The notes under the pieces were generated by a model that ran no database searches, was not told where the DNA came from, and worked only from the letters and a program-made list of their open reading frames with translations. From positions 27,845,547-27,909,546 of the forward strand of contig NC_087067.1 in NCBI RefSeq assembly GCF_963678635.1: a stretch of 64,000 bases of DNA, written 5' to 3'. Origin of the DNA: Symsagittifera roscoffensis (lineage: Eukaryota > Xenacoelomorpha > Acoela > Convolutidae). Of this stretch, positions 44,364-56,489 are shown in pieces. Made by a program: the position numbers and the translations under genes. Each line of letters starts with the position of its first letter. The first letter of the stretch is position 1.

Positions 44364-44957
44364 AGATATGAAATAATCTTTTTCCGATCTAAATTTCAAA
44401 TCTGAAATGGGTTGTGAAATGTTAAAATAACGCTTGGTTAGTTTAGTAATAGGTTATTTCAGATCTATTTTCTGATCTGAAAATTAGTTTTTCTTGGTTA
44501 TTTCAGATCTAAAAAATCAATAATTTGGACACAATTTTTGCTATTTTTGTTACTTTTGTATTTGATAGATTCTGCTAGCTACTATCAGGTACTCAGCAAA
44601 GTCTCAAATTTGAGACTGTCGAAATATGTTACCCCAAGCATGAGATAAACTTTGGGAACGCAACAATAGTGTATGAAAATCAAAGAATTGATAGATATTC
44701 TAACAGTTTTTGAGAAGAAATTTAGTTCAAAAAAACTGTTAGAATACCTTTTAAATTTTTGATTTTCATTCACTATTGTTGCGTTTCCGCTAGTTAATCT
44801 AAACAGTTGTGTATTGCAGAAACATCGAAAAATAAAAACTCAATTCTTTGCTCGAAATGTATAAATTATAATTTAACAAAGGGTTTCTCATATCTATTTT
44901 CAGATCTAAAACTTTCAAATTCCTATCAAGATCTGAAAAATGTCAGATCTGAGAATC
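44364..44957. repeat. Cluster of TTTCAGATCTGAAA-like palindromic motifs
   Basis: About nine motifs of the type (T)CAGATCT(G)AAA or close variants occur at roughly 44364, 44385, 44398, 44458, 44475, 44501, 44900, 44930 and 44943, in both orientations. They surround the hairpin at 44650-44793. They may be subterminal repeats (transposase-binding-like) of one element. Confidence 0.6.
44650..44793. repeat. Imperfect hairpin, arms about 62 bp
   Basis: ACGCAACAATAGTGTATGAA and AAATCAAAGAATT..ATTCTAACAGTTTTT are mirrored as complement by AAAAACTGTTAGAAT and TTTGATTTTCATTCACTATT then GTTGCGTTTCC. The loop is about 14 bases. It sits inside the AGATCT cluster and is likely the core of an inverted-repeat element. 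Confidence 0.8.
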
Positions 44958-45150
44958 AACTTATGAAAGAAATAAAGAATTTCAGAGCTTGCACAAAATA
45001 TCCCCTGGGTAAAAAATGTACAAACCAATTTTATTTGCGCGTTTGTATGATATGCATATTTTATACAGAATTAATTTTTAGAATTAATACATGCTTGGGT
45101 AGGGCATTCTACGGTAGGTTATATAGAGGAGGGGGGAGATTGTTCGGTTG

Positions 45151-48095
45151 ATTCGATTATAGGCCCTGCGTGACTTCGAATTTTTGACGAAGCAATGACA
45201 TCTGGTGCGACCACTTCGTTCAAAACATTATTATCTTAGCTCACCACTTCGCTCAAAGCCTCGACTAGGTTGAAAATGAGTCGTGAAAAAGAAATTACCT
45301 AATTGCGGTCACAACCACATAAAACGATGAAATTTGACTGCTATAGGACAATAGGTTAAAGGTATTTTAATTTAGTCAATTTGAGGGAATTAAGTTCACC
45401 GGTTTGACCCAAAACATGTATTTGAAAATCCACTAAGAGCTTGTTAATTGATTCACTTTTGAAGTTTTCCATTAAGAAACTGAATAAATTGCTTCAATAG
45501 AATACCTCACTTAAAGTTTTGTTGTTATGGCTGAATTGTAATTTTTACTTCAGTTTTCTGACTTCAAAGTTCATATTTATTTCGGTCGAGAAAACTGGTT
45601 AATTAACTTAAAAACTTCTGCGTTTTAACTCATTTTATTTATATCAGCTTAAATTTATAAGAAGACAAAAATAATTTTAGAAAATCCTAGGAGAGCTATT
45701 CTACTAAAATGATCTAAAGATTAAGATTCAAAAAAATCATATGAACAGAAAGTTATTTGGAGACAAAATGGTCTCAATAAAATAATCTAATTTATTAAAA
45801 AATCCCAGATTTGAACCAGGAAACATCGGTGAGACAAAAGGTTTGCAAGTTGAACAAATTCACTCAACTTTTTTTCCAAATATAATAGTTTGATGTTAAG
45901 TTCATCAAACAAAATTGCACATGCGGCAAAAAACATTTTAAGTCATAATAACCCAAATTATTTGTGCGCTTAATATAGCTAATGACTATTGGACATTCAC
46001 ATCAGAGATAAGATATAAATAGGACCAAGTTAACAACCCCTTCCCCCCAAAAAAAAGTTTAGGGGGAGAATGTCAAGTTGGTTCTGAGTTCGAATTTTCA
46101 GCCAATCAGAATAGAGCTTGTTACATGCAGCTCTTTGCAAATTTAATTTAAATTGAACGCTGGGGTGGAGGATCTTAACTTGGCCTATCTGGAGAGGATA
46201 TAAATTCGATCCAATAATTGATTGAAAAAGCTGCAACCAAAATTAAGGAAATTAACTTTTTTATAGTATTTTACTGCTTACTAAAACATTCGAAAACATA
46301 AATCATAGTATAATAACATATCACCGCATATTAAAATATTGATAATAATAATATAACACTTCCAGATATACTTCAACAATTTTCAAAAAAAAAAGAACTT
46401 GACAACATCAGGCTTCAATTCAACGAAAAAAATTTTCATGCCTTTCCGAACAACATTTCAATAACTCAGATTAAATTCATCTATTTTACAGTTGAAATAA
46501 CAGCAGAACTAACAAAAATCCTAAAAACCCGACTGAAAACTGATTATCGAAGGAATTGGTTATGAACAAAGAATTTTCTTACAATTTACCAGATGTTAGT
46601 CATCTTCAGTATGTTTTGTTCTGTGTTCGATTACCACTAAACACTTACTGATCTATAACTAAGTTATTGTGCTCATTTCAAATGTTGAAATGGTTTTTTT
46701 TTGGAAAGCAGTCGTGTTGAACTGATTTTTGTTGCTTTTTATATCAATTTTGAAGCTGTTAAAAATGTTTGGAAAAGCAGTAACACTGATTAAAAAAATG
46801 ATATAATCAAAACATTTTCTATATAGATTATGATGTAAGCTTTCAATATTAAATAATGATTTTAACAAAAAACTTTAACTAAACAAGGATAGCCGGTTGC
46901 TGTGCAAGTAGCACAGAATGTTCCGGCAACATTATCAGAAATTTTTTTTAAATTAGTGTCTTTTTTTTGTACGTCGTGTGATGATAGAGCTATTTGAACG
47001 CGTAAAAATTTTGTGAATTATACATAAAGGACTACACTTGTCTTCAAAAAAAAACAAATCAGCAAAATTTTTTCTATTGTTCTATTTTTTGCTCTATAAA
47101 TTTGAAATAATTTCGAGAAAATTTATTTTGCCTGAGAAGCGTTATATATGGCATCCAAAACTATATTATCTTTAGGTAAAATAATCATTTTCAGCCTAAA
47201 TTGGTAATTTTACTCAAACTCAAACCAATTTTTCTAGACATTGGAGAAAAATTGAAAAAACTTTAATGTGGTTCTAATAAAAAAACCAGTCTGATGAATA
47301 TTTGTGGTATCTGATTTTGTGTGTAAAACAAAAAGAAAATAAAAGAAAAAAACTAAAACACACCTGAAAAAAAAATTCCTCCCCATTTTCAATGGTACGA
47401 ACAAAAAACCTTAAAAATAAAAAAAACAAGAAAATGTCATTATAAAATTGATCAGTTCTGCTTTTTCTTTAGGCAAATTTTTACCCTAAGTTCTGCCGCA
47501 ATTCTGCATACTGTTTTAGAAATTTGAAGTCATCTGCTCATTTGAAATCATTGATTTTCAGTCCAGCTCCTGTTTAGAATTTTATCAAGACTCCTTAATC
47601 AGGGCTAGGCCTTAAATGTTCAGAGTGTAATTTAGGGTACTTTAATTAGGAATAAATTATTAAATTGTGCAAATTTCAGCAAATACCAGTAAAAACAAGT
47701 GCAAAAAAAAAGATAGAAACAGTCCCTTTTTAGCCTCTGGTATATTTTTTAGCCTCTGGTGTTCCCAGTTGATTTTGATGGCCGAATTAACTTTGTTCTA
47801 CCTACCATATTTAAGACATGAATCACATTAGATTATCTTCGTCAAAATCCGTAACTTGACAGTTTGAAATGCTCCAACAGCGCGTAGGCAGCTTTTTCTG
47901 CAATGTACCTATGTGTTCTTGCCAGTGGTGTGCGCAGAATATTTTCTAGGCAGGGGAGTGTTTGCCTTTGGTTTTTTCAATTATTTTTTCTCGTCTTTTA
48001 TTAAGTTTTCCAATTGATTTTTTGAACAAATTTTTTGAAATATTTTTTTTTTGATAAAAACGACATTTTGAGATTTTTCTAATGAATAATCAAAA
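45151..48095. other. Interval without recognised gene
   Basis: Contains family D-like pieces at 46040-46200 (TTCAGCCAATCAGAATAGAG, GGTGGAGGATCTTAACTTGG) and the repeat at 46886-47130 shared with 27.2 kb. A segment at 47931 (CCAGTGGTGTGCGCAG) resembles a hAT-type terminus without a partner. No coding evidence. Confidence 0.4.
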
Positions 48096-48200
48096 TCGTG
48101 CGTTTTTTCGGCGCGCGCTACCCCCTCTTTTCTAGTTATATTGGCATCAAAGGCACCTTTAGAAAACTTCGATGTTGCCAGTCAAAAATGGATGTCGTAA
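48096..48200 (+). mobile_element. hAT-type element, internal/right fragment
   Basis: CGTGCGTTTTTTCGGCGCGC and TATTGGCATCAAAGGCACC then CAAAAATGGATGTC match the right half of the 52491 copy. No TIR remains. Confidence 0.7.
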
Positions 48201-48421
48201 AATTATATCTAAGGCACGCTACTGCTTCTTGCATTCGGTGAAGCATTTTCTAAGCATTTCTACGCAAGTTTCTAAGCATTTTGTGAAAACTGATTTTTAG
48301 CAAACCAACGTCCTATACATCGAGGTCCCTTGCACTATCTACTACTGACTGCGATTATAGCTTATTTCTTTCATGTTTTTGAATAATTAATTCTGATTGC
48401 GCCTGGAAATACATACGAATG

Positions 48422-48600
48422 ATCCCGTCAAGGCAAAGCCCTACATGTTCCGAATACTGCCCATTTTTGTCTAGAAAACTTTTTGATTAATTAAATAATC
48501 AGAAATTTCATGCTGATAATAACAAATTTTGCTTCAATTCAATTTGGACCAATTTTCTGATGTGAAATGAACCACCAAGCGTAAAAAAATGCTCCTTAAA
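48422..48600 (+). repeat. Family A fragment
   Basis: CCCGTCAAGGCAAAGCCC then ATGTTCCGAATACTGCCC and AATTCAATTTGGACC match the start and middle of family A with a deletion between. Confidence 0.55.
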
Positions 48601-49748
48601 AGTTCACAGAATATAAAACGAGCAGGCAGTTTAGTTTAGATTCAATTCACAAAAGCTGTAAAGTCAGGTTATTATAAGGGAGAGCGCGATCTTTCTGAGC
48701 ACTCGAAGATTAAAAAAATCGATCCCCCGAGAGTATACTCCAAGCAAATTCATTCCTCTTGAAAGTTGGAACAATTACACAAAAATTTGAGACCCATGTA
48801 ATACCGAATTTTCAAACTTGAGATTGAAACCGATTTAGATCAATTTTTCTAGAGATATTAAAAGTCGATTTAAAATAGATCAATTGGATTTTTACTAAAG
48901 AAAAACAAATGGATTACTTTTTGGTTTTTATTCGATCTGTTTGAATTGATTTTTGCACGGCAGTAAAAATCAACAAAACCTCAACAAATTTTTTTAAATC
49001 AACTAATCTTTTTGTTACAAAACTTTGCAATTTTTTGTACTCAAGAAAAATCTCTATCAAATTTAGTGAGAGCAAGGAGAGTTTTTGAATTTTAAAGGTC
49101 AGTCGAGGAGAATTTTTGAACCATAAACCTTTTAGATGAAGATGATCTCTTTTGAGTTATGCAAATTTCAGGGCTCCGGCGGTATGAAAAGTAAAAATAT
49201 CTCTAAGTGTCACTTTCTTTATCAACGTTCTAGGCTCAATTATCTTAGACAAATGATATATAATCGAAAACGCAATTAAAAACAATTCGTTTTTGGGGCA
49301 GAAAATTTACATAATGTTTATACTCAGGGAGTATTTTCGAACCAAACAACAACACGAAAACCCAAACAAATAAAATACCTTAAAATTCTCTATTCTTTGA
49401 TAGTCGAGAAAATCTGAATGCAATCTGATTAGAATATGTACTAAATGAGTATAAAAAAGAGAAAAATTGATCATTTTAATCTTTTTACTGTTAATCAAAA
49501 TCTGTATGAAAACGAAGCGAAAACAAGTAGCTAAATGGTTTTCTATAGAAATTGATTTGTCAAGATAAATGTTTTCAATTTAACTAAGTTGTTGCGTCTT
49601 AAAATTAACTTTTTGTTAGTACGGAAAAACAAGAGTTCGGCGTATTAACTGTTTATGGGTGAATGCAAGCAAATCTATTCCAAGCAAGAAGTAATACTAC
49701 TTCTGTAGTTTAGTAAATATGACAAATGATCAACAGCTTTAGGACTTA
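48601..49748. other. Interval without recognised gene
   Basis: AT-rich sequence. A 63-codon minus-strand frame at 49307-49498 has no recognisable motif. Nothing else is seen. Confidence 0.4.
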
Positions 49749-50287
49749 TTGTTCCGACTTTCGATACGAAAGTAACGGAATATTTGTGCTCGGGGTGGGT
49801 TTTTTTTTCTTCAGACAAATTTCGACTTTTTAACTAGCCATTTTTGACGGAATTTTTTTTATATCATTCGAAAGGTATTGTTGTCCTGAGCTCAAATTTG
49901 AAAAAATATTTCACCTGTGATCATTTTTCGTAAAGTTATGAGGGTTTAAAGACTGCCATTTTGACTAATTTGGGACAATTAACGCGCGATATATTTCGCG
50001 CTATTAACGCGTAAGCGGAGAGTTAATCCGTCTTAGAAATTGTTCCAAATTGATTTAACGAAGCTTATTAGCCATAATTAATTTGTTACCAGCAGCGAAA
50101 TCTATCCTTTTGTACTTTATATGGCGCGTGGGGGGATGATTTTTATTTAAAAAATTTCAAATTTTTGGAGAAAAAAAATTTTCATTTCGCTTTATTACTT
50201 TTAATTTTTTAATGATATTACTGCTCCATAAACCTTAATGGGCAGTCGGAACATTCAGGGCTTCGCCCTGATACGAGCAGTCTTGTT
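49749..50287 (-). repeat. Family A repeat, best-preserved full copy
   Basis: Reversed copy from TTGTTCCGACTTTCGATACG to CGCCCTGATACGAGCAGTCT then TGTT. Landmarks in order: the terminal GTTCCGACTTTC hairpin, CACCTGTGATCATTTTTCG, the core palindrome GCGCGATATATTTCGCGC, TATGGCGCGTGGGGG, and the stem-loop CAGGGCTTCGCCCTG. About 539 bp. Subterminal GTTCCGACT near one end and AGTCGGAAC near the other are complementary. Confidence 0.9.
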
Positions 50288-50727
50288 TAACTATATATAT
50301 ATTTATTTGTTTATATCCCCTTGTGGTACCTAGTAACAAATACTGCCTTATAAAGGATTAGCTTATCAATTAATCATATGTTAATTTTTTACAGTTTGTC
50401 CAAAGCGCTTCATTTTTTTACCGGAGTTGATTTCATTTAATTAACATTTAAGTCTCGTAAGCGAACCGATATGAGACGTATTTAGAGCGTGTTTCAAAAA
50501 ACAAATTTGAGCACAAATTTGATTTTCGAGGTTCGACCTTCTATATTTTTAACTGCAATTTAAACTCATTGCCAAAAAAAGATCTGCTTAAAGAAAACCT
50601 ACCAAAAAACTAAACGCTCACCCGAAAAAATCCTAGATCGGTACTTGGTAATTATCAATAAGGTTCTTACAATTTAGGGAGCCTTAAGATAACAACCCAA
50701 TGGAAAACTGTTGTCTAAAATATGTCA

Positions 50728-51490
50728 TTATAATCCATTATTGTTGCAAATTTAGACCATGAAATCGATTAATTTGTCAATATAATCGATTATTTTTGAT
50801 CAAGCTAAACCTGCTCAAATTAAATCTCCCCTCACTTTGCCCGCATCCGCATTTGCCCACTCCTCTACGTTTATCCCTACGCCCACCCCCTTGTTTACTA
50901 AAGCTTACCCCCAAACTCAACCACTTCCCCCCCCCAAGTTACAGTTTAGCCCAGTTTGTTTATCATTGAACGGGGACGGGGGACGGGGGAGGAGCGAGGG
51001 TTACTCAGTTGTTCCACCCCCCTTTTTACCCCACCCACGTTCAGTAAACGGGGGGGGGGAGGGGCGGGGTTAAAATAAGATAGGCGGTAAACTGAGGAGG
51101 GGTGTGTAAACTGTGGGGAGGGGGTAAACTGGAGAAAAAATAATAGAAAATTTTAATAAAAATTTTTCTATGTGAAAAGCAAAAATTTATGAAACGTAAT
51201 ACGTAGCAACTGCGCGAAACAAGAAATGATATATCTTTGAAAAAAAAATTGCAAAAACGTTATAATCGATTGTAATCTATTGTAATGTATTATAATGATT
51301 TATAAAAAATTAAGATTATATTTTATTTTTAATGGATTAATAGATTATAATCGATTATAATCGCTTATAATGGATTATGTTGATATGAAAAATACTAGGA
51401 TTATAATCCATTTTTGATAAATTATAGTCGATTGTTTTTTCTTAAATTTTATAGATACTGACTATAAAATGACAATATAATTGATTATTA
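50728..51490. mobile_element. Foldback-like element with ATAATCGATTATAAT arms (family E, copy 2)
   Basis: The arms contain ATATAATCGATTATTT, GATTATAATCGATTATAATC and GGATTATAATCCATTTT. The centre (50825-51130) is C-rich then G-rich, as in the copy at 13296-14036. The open frame at 50837-51073 is a compositional artefact of the C/G-rich centre. Confidence 0.65.
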
Positions 51491-52273
51491 TCCAGTTTTG
51501 CCTCAATACTCGAAAATTGAAAATCTTTTGTTAGTTAGCATGAGTTCATAGACAATGCTACTTAGATAGAAATTAGAATACTACCCTCGCTGGTAAATTT
51601 TTCTCTTGGGCAATGATCATCCAATTGAAAAATAGAAGAAAAAAATTAGAAAACGACGTGCTCAATTTTGTTTACAAATTTTATTTTGTTCAACCGTTTT
51701 TGCTAGGCGGAACAATAGCTCAAATAGTCATCATTCGTTGGGAAGTGGGCGGGAAGTTGGAAAAAAACACTCTTTTTTCCCCACATGTTAGTTTTTTCAA
51801 AATAAATTTTTGGTAAAATGGTCAGACTGTTAGGAGATTTTTGAGTTGACACGCTAATCTTGTAAAATTACTCGTAACACATCAAAACAGATGTTTATGT
51901 GAGACGGGGGAAGAGTATAATCCGGAAAGAAGCTATTTGGTTATACATTTGGATGGGCTTTTAAACGGACAATTTCGTCCCCCTTTCCCTCTTAAATTAG
52001 TACTAATTCTTTTTCGGTGAAATTGACTTTAATTGACAGCAGGCAGGAAGCTTCAAGAAATCTCTCCATTAACTGCAAGTATTTGGTCTTCAATATAACC
52101 CAAATTGTCACAATTATTTGCCGTCTTAAGTGCAGTCGAATTCGTTTTGTTTCAAAAATGACCGACCATTGATTCATTAGAATGAAGAAGGACGGATTCG
52201 ATTCAGTTTTACAAGAATAGGAAAAGAATGACCTGCTTTTTTTGTATTCTAAGCGGGAAGTAGAGAGGCGCGT
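51491..52273. other. Interval without recognised gene
   Basis: Frames at 51613-51816 (+) and 51992-52177 (-) are about 60 codons long and match nothing I recognise. No splice or promoter evidence. Confidence 0.4.
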
Positions 52274-53309
52274 CCAATCGAGCAGTCTTGAATTTTAATT
52301 TAAGATCTATGGAGCAGTGTTTGTTTAAAATTATGAATTTTTAAAATTTAGGAATACGAGCAGTCTTGTATTATTATTTAGGGTCTATGCAGCAGAGTTC
52401 GCTAAAAAAGATCAGTTTTTAAAAAAAAATGGAGGCTTTATGAAATAAATCATCCCCCACACGCCATATTAAGTAAAAAATGATAGATTTCAGGGGCGGA
52501 TCTAGGATTTTCTCGAGGGGGGCGGATTTTCAAAAAATTTTCGAAAATTTTGACGACATTTTTTTTAGGTCGACCAAATTGATTTTTCCCAATTTTTGTC
52601 AATTTTTTTGCCAATTTTTGCCCCAATTGTTTTTTGTCCCAATTTTTGCCAATTTTTTTGCGCCGCAGGCAAATTTTTGAAAAAACAGGCCAAAAAACGC
52701 GTTTTTAGGCACTTTTTGGAAAATTTTGACCGAAAAATTGCGTTTTTTCGGCGCGCGGTCCCCCCTCAAAATTAGTGTATATTGGCGCCAAAGGCGCCTT
52801 TTGAAAAATTTTAGGGTCGGTCGGCCAAAAATGGATTTCTTAAAAAGTATCAAAGGGGGGTCGGCAGGGGGTCGAATCCCTGAGGAGAGAGAGGGGCGTC
52901 CGAGCCCCCCCCCCCCCGCCCCCCACCCTAAATCCGCCCCTGATAGATTTTGCTCCGAGTATTGTAGCAGTTGCCTAGAAAGTAGCAAGACTAAAATCCT
53001 GCTTCAATAAAACTGACTATAGTTATATGACAGGTTAAATCTCCGCTTACGCGCTAGTACCGCAAAATATAATCGTGCGTTAATTGTCCCAAACTGACCA
53101 TATTGGCAATCTCTAAACCTCCACAACTTTATTTAAAAAAGGTGACAGGTGATATAAGTTTTAAAATTTGAGCTCAGAGCAGCAAAACCTGATACGGCTG
53201 ATGAAAAAAAAATAACGTCAAAAATTCTAAGTTAAAAAGTTAAAATTTGTCTAGAAAAAAAAACACCCGAGCACAAATTTTCGGTCACTTTTTCAAAAGT
53301 CGGAACAGT
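52274..53309 (+). repeat. Family A repeat carrying a nested hAT-type insertion
   Basis: The copy has an altered start: the terminal stem region appears flipped and duplicated (CGAGCAGTCTTG at 52277 and 52356, each followed by TCTATG.AGCAG). Then come CACACGCCATATTAAG, the inserted element at 52491-52942, TGCTCCGAGTATTGTAGCAG, CTCCGCTTACGCGCTAG, and the end AAAGTCGGAACAGTA. The 3' part and flank are duplicated at 53.95-54.5 kb. Confidence 0.85.
52491..52942 (+). mobile_element. Full-length short hAT-type element, 8-bp target duplication, nested
   Basis: Ends CAGGGGCGGATCTAGGATTT and CCCTAAATCCGCCCCTG; flanked by ATAGATTT at 52483-52490 and 52943-52950. Internal features: GGTCGACC, AGGCACTTTTTGGAAAA, CGGCGCGCGG, the palindrome GGCGCCAAAGGCGCC, and a C/G-rich right end. 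452 bp without transposase. Overlapping frames on both strands are non-coding. The duplicated copy of the host repeat at 54.01 kb lacks the insertion. Confidence 0.95.
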
Positions 53310-53929
53310 AAAACTATAATGTATCACAGGCTTATCTTCTCAACTATTCCCCCACCGACTCCTATGTTACCGTGAAGCGAAGTTCGTCCCCTATTAAGGA
53401 AGAATTAACAGTTAGTCTCATATGAATTATACATTGAAAAGAATCCACCTCCTTTGCAAACAGGGAATAGGGATAGTCAAAACGACCCAAATGCGTAGGG
53501 TGTAGGGCTTTAAAAATTGACAAAAATTTGTCGAAGAAATGTATCGATTTTTTATAAGTAATTTTTTTTGGCACGCGTTTCTCCCAAAACTAATTTATTT
53601 TGGCATAGGTATACAAGTACCTTTGAAAAAACATACGTTTTTTTTCGGCTGAAATGAAATCCTCAGCTTGTACAAAAAACCGAACTAAAAATTTGTTTTA
53701 GTTTGAATGTGTTCTATCATGAATTGGTTTAAAAGCTATATATCTACAATTGCAATATTTTTCTAGAAAATGGCAGTTTTTATTTACTTTTGTGGTTTTT
53801 GAGTTGTTCGTACTATATGAAAAATATAAGTTAAAGAGTTAAAACACCTGTAATTGATTAAAGGTCTGCAAACTGCAACTTAGCCATTGAGGGCAAATAG
53901 CGTCTCTAGATTTCTAGCTTGTTCAAAAA

Positions 53930-54490
53930 AGCTTAAAAAGATCTTTTTTTTCCAAAAAAATGGAAGTTTTTGAAAATAAATCATCCCCCACACGCCATAT
54001 TAGGTAAAAAGCGATATATTTTGCTCCGAGTATTGCAGCAGTTGCCTAGTAACTAGCAAGATTAAAATCCTGCTTCAATAAAATTGACTATACTTATAAG
54101 ACAGGTTAAACCTCCGCTTACGCGCTAGTAGCGCAAAATATAATCGCGCGTTAATTGTCCCATACTGACCAGATTGGCAATCTCTAAATCTCCATAACTT
54201 TATTTAAAAAAGTTGACAGGTGATATAAATTTTAAAATTTGAGCTCAGAGCAGCAATACCTGATACGCCTGATACAAAAAAATTACGTCAAACATTCTAA
54301 GTTAACACGTTGAATTTTGTCTGAAAAAAACACCCGAGCACAAAGTTTCGGTCACTTTTTCAAAAGCCGGAACAGAAAAACTATAATGTATCACAGGCTT
54401 ATCTTCTCAACTATTACCCTCCGCCTTCTATGTTACCGTGGAACGAAGTTGTCTCCTATTAAGAAAGAATTGAGCAGTCAGTCTTAGAAG
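53930..54490 (+). repeat. Family A repeat, duplicate of the 52.3-53.4 kb copy without the insertion
   Basis: AAATCATCCCCCACACGCCA, AAAGCGATATATTTTGCTCC, ACTAGCAAGATTAAAATCC and the end CCGGAACAGAAAAACTATAA match 52.45-53.3 kb. Similarity continues into the flank (TGTATCACAGGCTTATCTTC, CTATGTTACCGTG), which is not part of other family A copies, so this is a local segmental duplication. Confidence 0.85.
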
Positions 54491-55075
54491 AATTGTACTT
54501 TGTAATGGATCCCCTCAGAATTGAGGCAACATTCAACCACGTTTTTACAAAGAATTGAGGCAGATTTTGTTTTTAATTTTTTGTCATTAAGTAACGTGTT
54601 TTTTTAGAATATTGAAATGTTTTAAAAAATATTTGTAGGCAAAAAAGGAATCATAGTTATGATACAAATTAAATCCATGCAAATTTTATGATTTTTCTTT
54701 TTGAAAAGTCTGAGGGATTAATTTTTTTGCATCTCCTATTTAAAAAAATCAGACCAGTTGCCTTATCGAATTTCGAAAAATGATAGTTTATTTCGAATAA
54801 TGATGTAATAGTTTTCTTTCAGTCAAGTTCTCACTTTTTAACTAACCACTTGTGGATGCAGTTTTTTCAAACCACCACAAAGATATTGAAGTCCTGGGAT
54901 TTTTTACCTGTTATCATTTTTAAGACCTGAAAAACTCCCAAGTTGGCCAATTTGAAGCCATCAACGAGTGATTTTCAGCATCTTGCTCACAAAAACAACA
55001 TTAAAAATTTGTTAAATTCTGGTTTCTGTTCCCCACAAAAAGGTTCAATTCTCCTTCTGAAGATGATTTAACAAA

Positions 55076-55519
55076 TCGTCGTCATCAAAAAAATGCTAGT
55101 CATACAATTTCCATATATGGAAATTGTATGACTAGTGTTTTTTTTTCAGAAAACAAAAATAAAAAAGTCAAAGTTTTCAGTCGTAGCAGCCCAAAAAACG
55201 CTTAGATGCTTTGCCAGCAGTTGAATTGATTGTTCAAAGCTTTTTTTTCACAAAAAAAAATTTTTGAAAAAAATTCTTATCATACAATTTCCATATATGG
55301 AAATTGTATGGTTAGCATTTTTTTTTCATACCATTTTTTTCCTTTTTTTAATCAAGAGATACCAATTTCGATACCAAAACAACTATAAATTACCTTTAAA
55401 ATTCGATTAAACTCATTTTGCAAAAATGCATGAAATTTGTATGACTAGCATTTTTCCATAGACTAAGTGTTTGAAATTGTATGATTAGCATTTTCGGTCT
55501 ATGGTGGTCAACCCGGGTA
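55076..55519. mobile_element. Family F element, diverged, several inverted blocks
   Basis: Contains CATACAATTTCCATATATGG mirrored twice (about 55105-55133 and 55287-55313) and ends TGTATGATTAGCATTTTCGG, then TGGTCAACCCGGG, the same terminus as the element at 42960-43309. Its left terminus is not clear. Confidence 0.65.
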
Positions 55520-55548
55520 TTCAAAATCTTTTAAACAATAAAAAAATA

Positions 55549-56025
55549 ACAAGACTGCTCATTTCAGGGTAAAAACTTTAATGTCTTGACTGTCGTTTGA
55601 AGTTAAAGAAAAAGATAATGAGAGAAATCTAAACCAAATCGTAAAATTAGATTTGTTTTCAATATTGTTCTTTGTTTTATCTCTTCACGCTATGTAAATT
55701 ACAAAATGACATAAAGTTGTACATTTTGTAATTTACATATCAATAGTAACGCGTTTTGTAACGCATCAATGAGACCAAATTGCAACACTCGATGCAATTG
55801 ATCGCGCATTAGATTAGTTATCCCAATGACAGTATTCAAATCCCATAACTAACGAAAAAGAGTTTAAGTAAAATACCTTACGAAAATTGAGTTTAAGATA
55901 CTCATACCTTTCAGATGATATAAAAAAGTTTTCGAAAACACATAATTAAAAAGTCGAGATGGCTCGGGAAAAAACTCCCTGAGCACAAAAATTCCGTCAA
56001 TTCCTTCGAAAATTGGAGCAATAAC
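55549..56025 (+). repeat. Family A repeat, diverged copy
   Basis: Starts CAAGACTGCTCATTTCAGGG; contains TCACGCTATGTAAATTAC, ATTGATCGCGCATTAG and ends GAAAATTGGAGCAATAAC. About 480 bp. Confidence 0.75.
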
Positions 56026-56236
56026 TTTGTAAGGCAAACAGAGGCGTGTCGTATCTTTTTATAAATACCTTTCCTCCTCCACCTCTTATGTTATTTTTTA
56101 CGAAATATATCCCAAAAACGAAAATTATGGCCTCTAAAAAACGCTGGGATCCCTAAGAAAGAGTTCAGTATTTGCGATATTTCTCGGAATTGGCAATTTA
56201 TTTTTTCCATGTGTATAACACAGCTGGCATACTTAG

Positions 56237-56300
56237 TTCAACAGATATAAAATCGGTTACCAACACCAAGACGTAAATTCGAATCCCGCAATAGGTTTTG
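56237..56300 (+). repeat. tRNA-like degenerate sequence
   Basis: TGGCATACTTAGTTCAACAG resembles a tRNA D-arm/A box and, about 45 bases on, AAATTCGAATCCCGC resembles a T-arm/B box. The acceptor stem and anticodon arm do not fold convincingly, so this is more likely a SINE head than a working tRNA gene. Confidence 0.3.
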
Positions 56301-56489
56301 TTTTTAGCAAAAAGGCAGGACCAATCATCAAAAGTAGTTTTCGCACAGGACAAAAGAAGAAAACTAGTACCAAACAAATAGCCAGCCTAAGAAAGCCTAA
56401 ACTTTAATTTTGGTTTCTTCAATTCACAGAGAATCCAAAAAAGCTACTCAGGCTGTCTAAGCATAGTCCGCTTACCTTGCTTGAGCGTT

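Larger units (their letters stand above)
44250..45150. repeat. Family D repeat, copy 2, interrupted
   Basis: AGCCTAGATTCGTTCAAAAT near 44250 and GTATGATATGCATATTTTAT plus GGGCATTCTACGGTAGG near 45040-45120 match copy 1 (30262-30510). The intervening 700 bp hold the hairpin and AGATCT cluster. A run of 17 C (44168-44184) lies just outside the left end. Confidence 0.6.

Noticed and set aside
44049-44399. 116-codon minus-strand frame
   Set aside because: It crosses a poly-C/G tract and a family D repeat; composition is an artefact (glycine run).
50837-51073. 78-codon Pro/Ser-rich plus-strand frame
   Set aside because: Composition follows the C-rich then G-rich centre of a family E element; no splice or start context.
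52599-53010. Long open frames on both strands near 52.6-53.0 kb
   Set aside because: They lie inside the hAT-type element and read its C/G-rich end; no protein motif and no conservation of frame among copies.
56237-56300. Functional tRNA gene
   Set aside because: A- and B-box-like motifs are present, but acceptor and anticodon stems do not pair; kept only as a tRNA-like relic.
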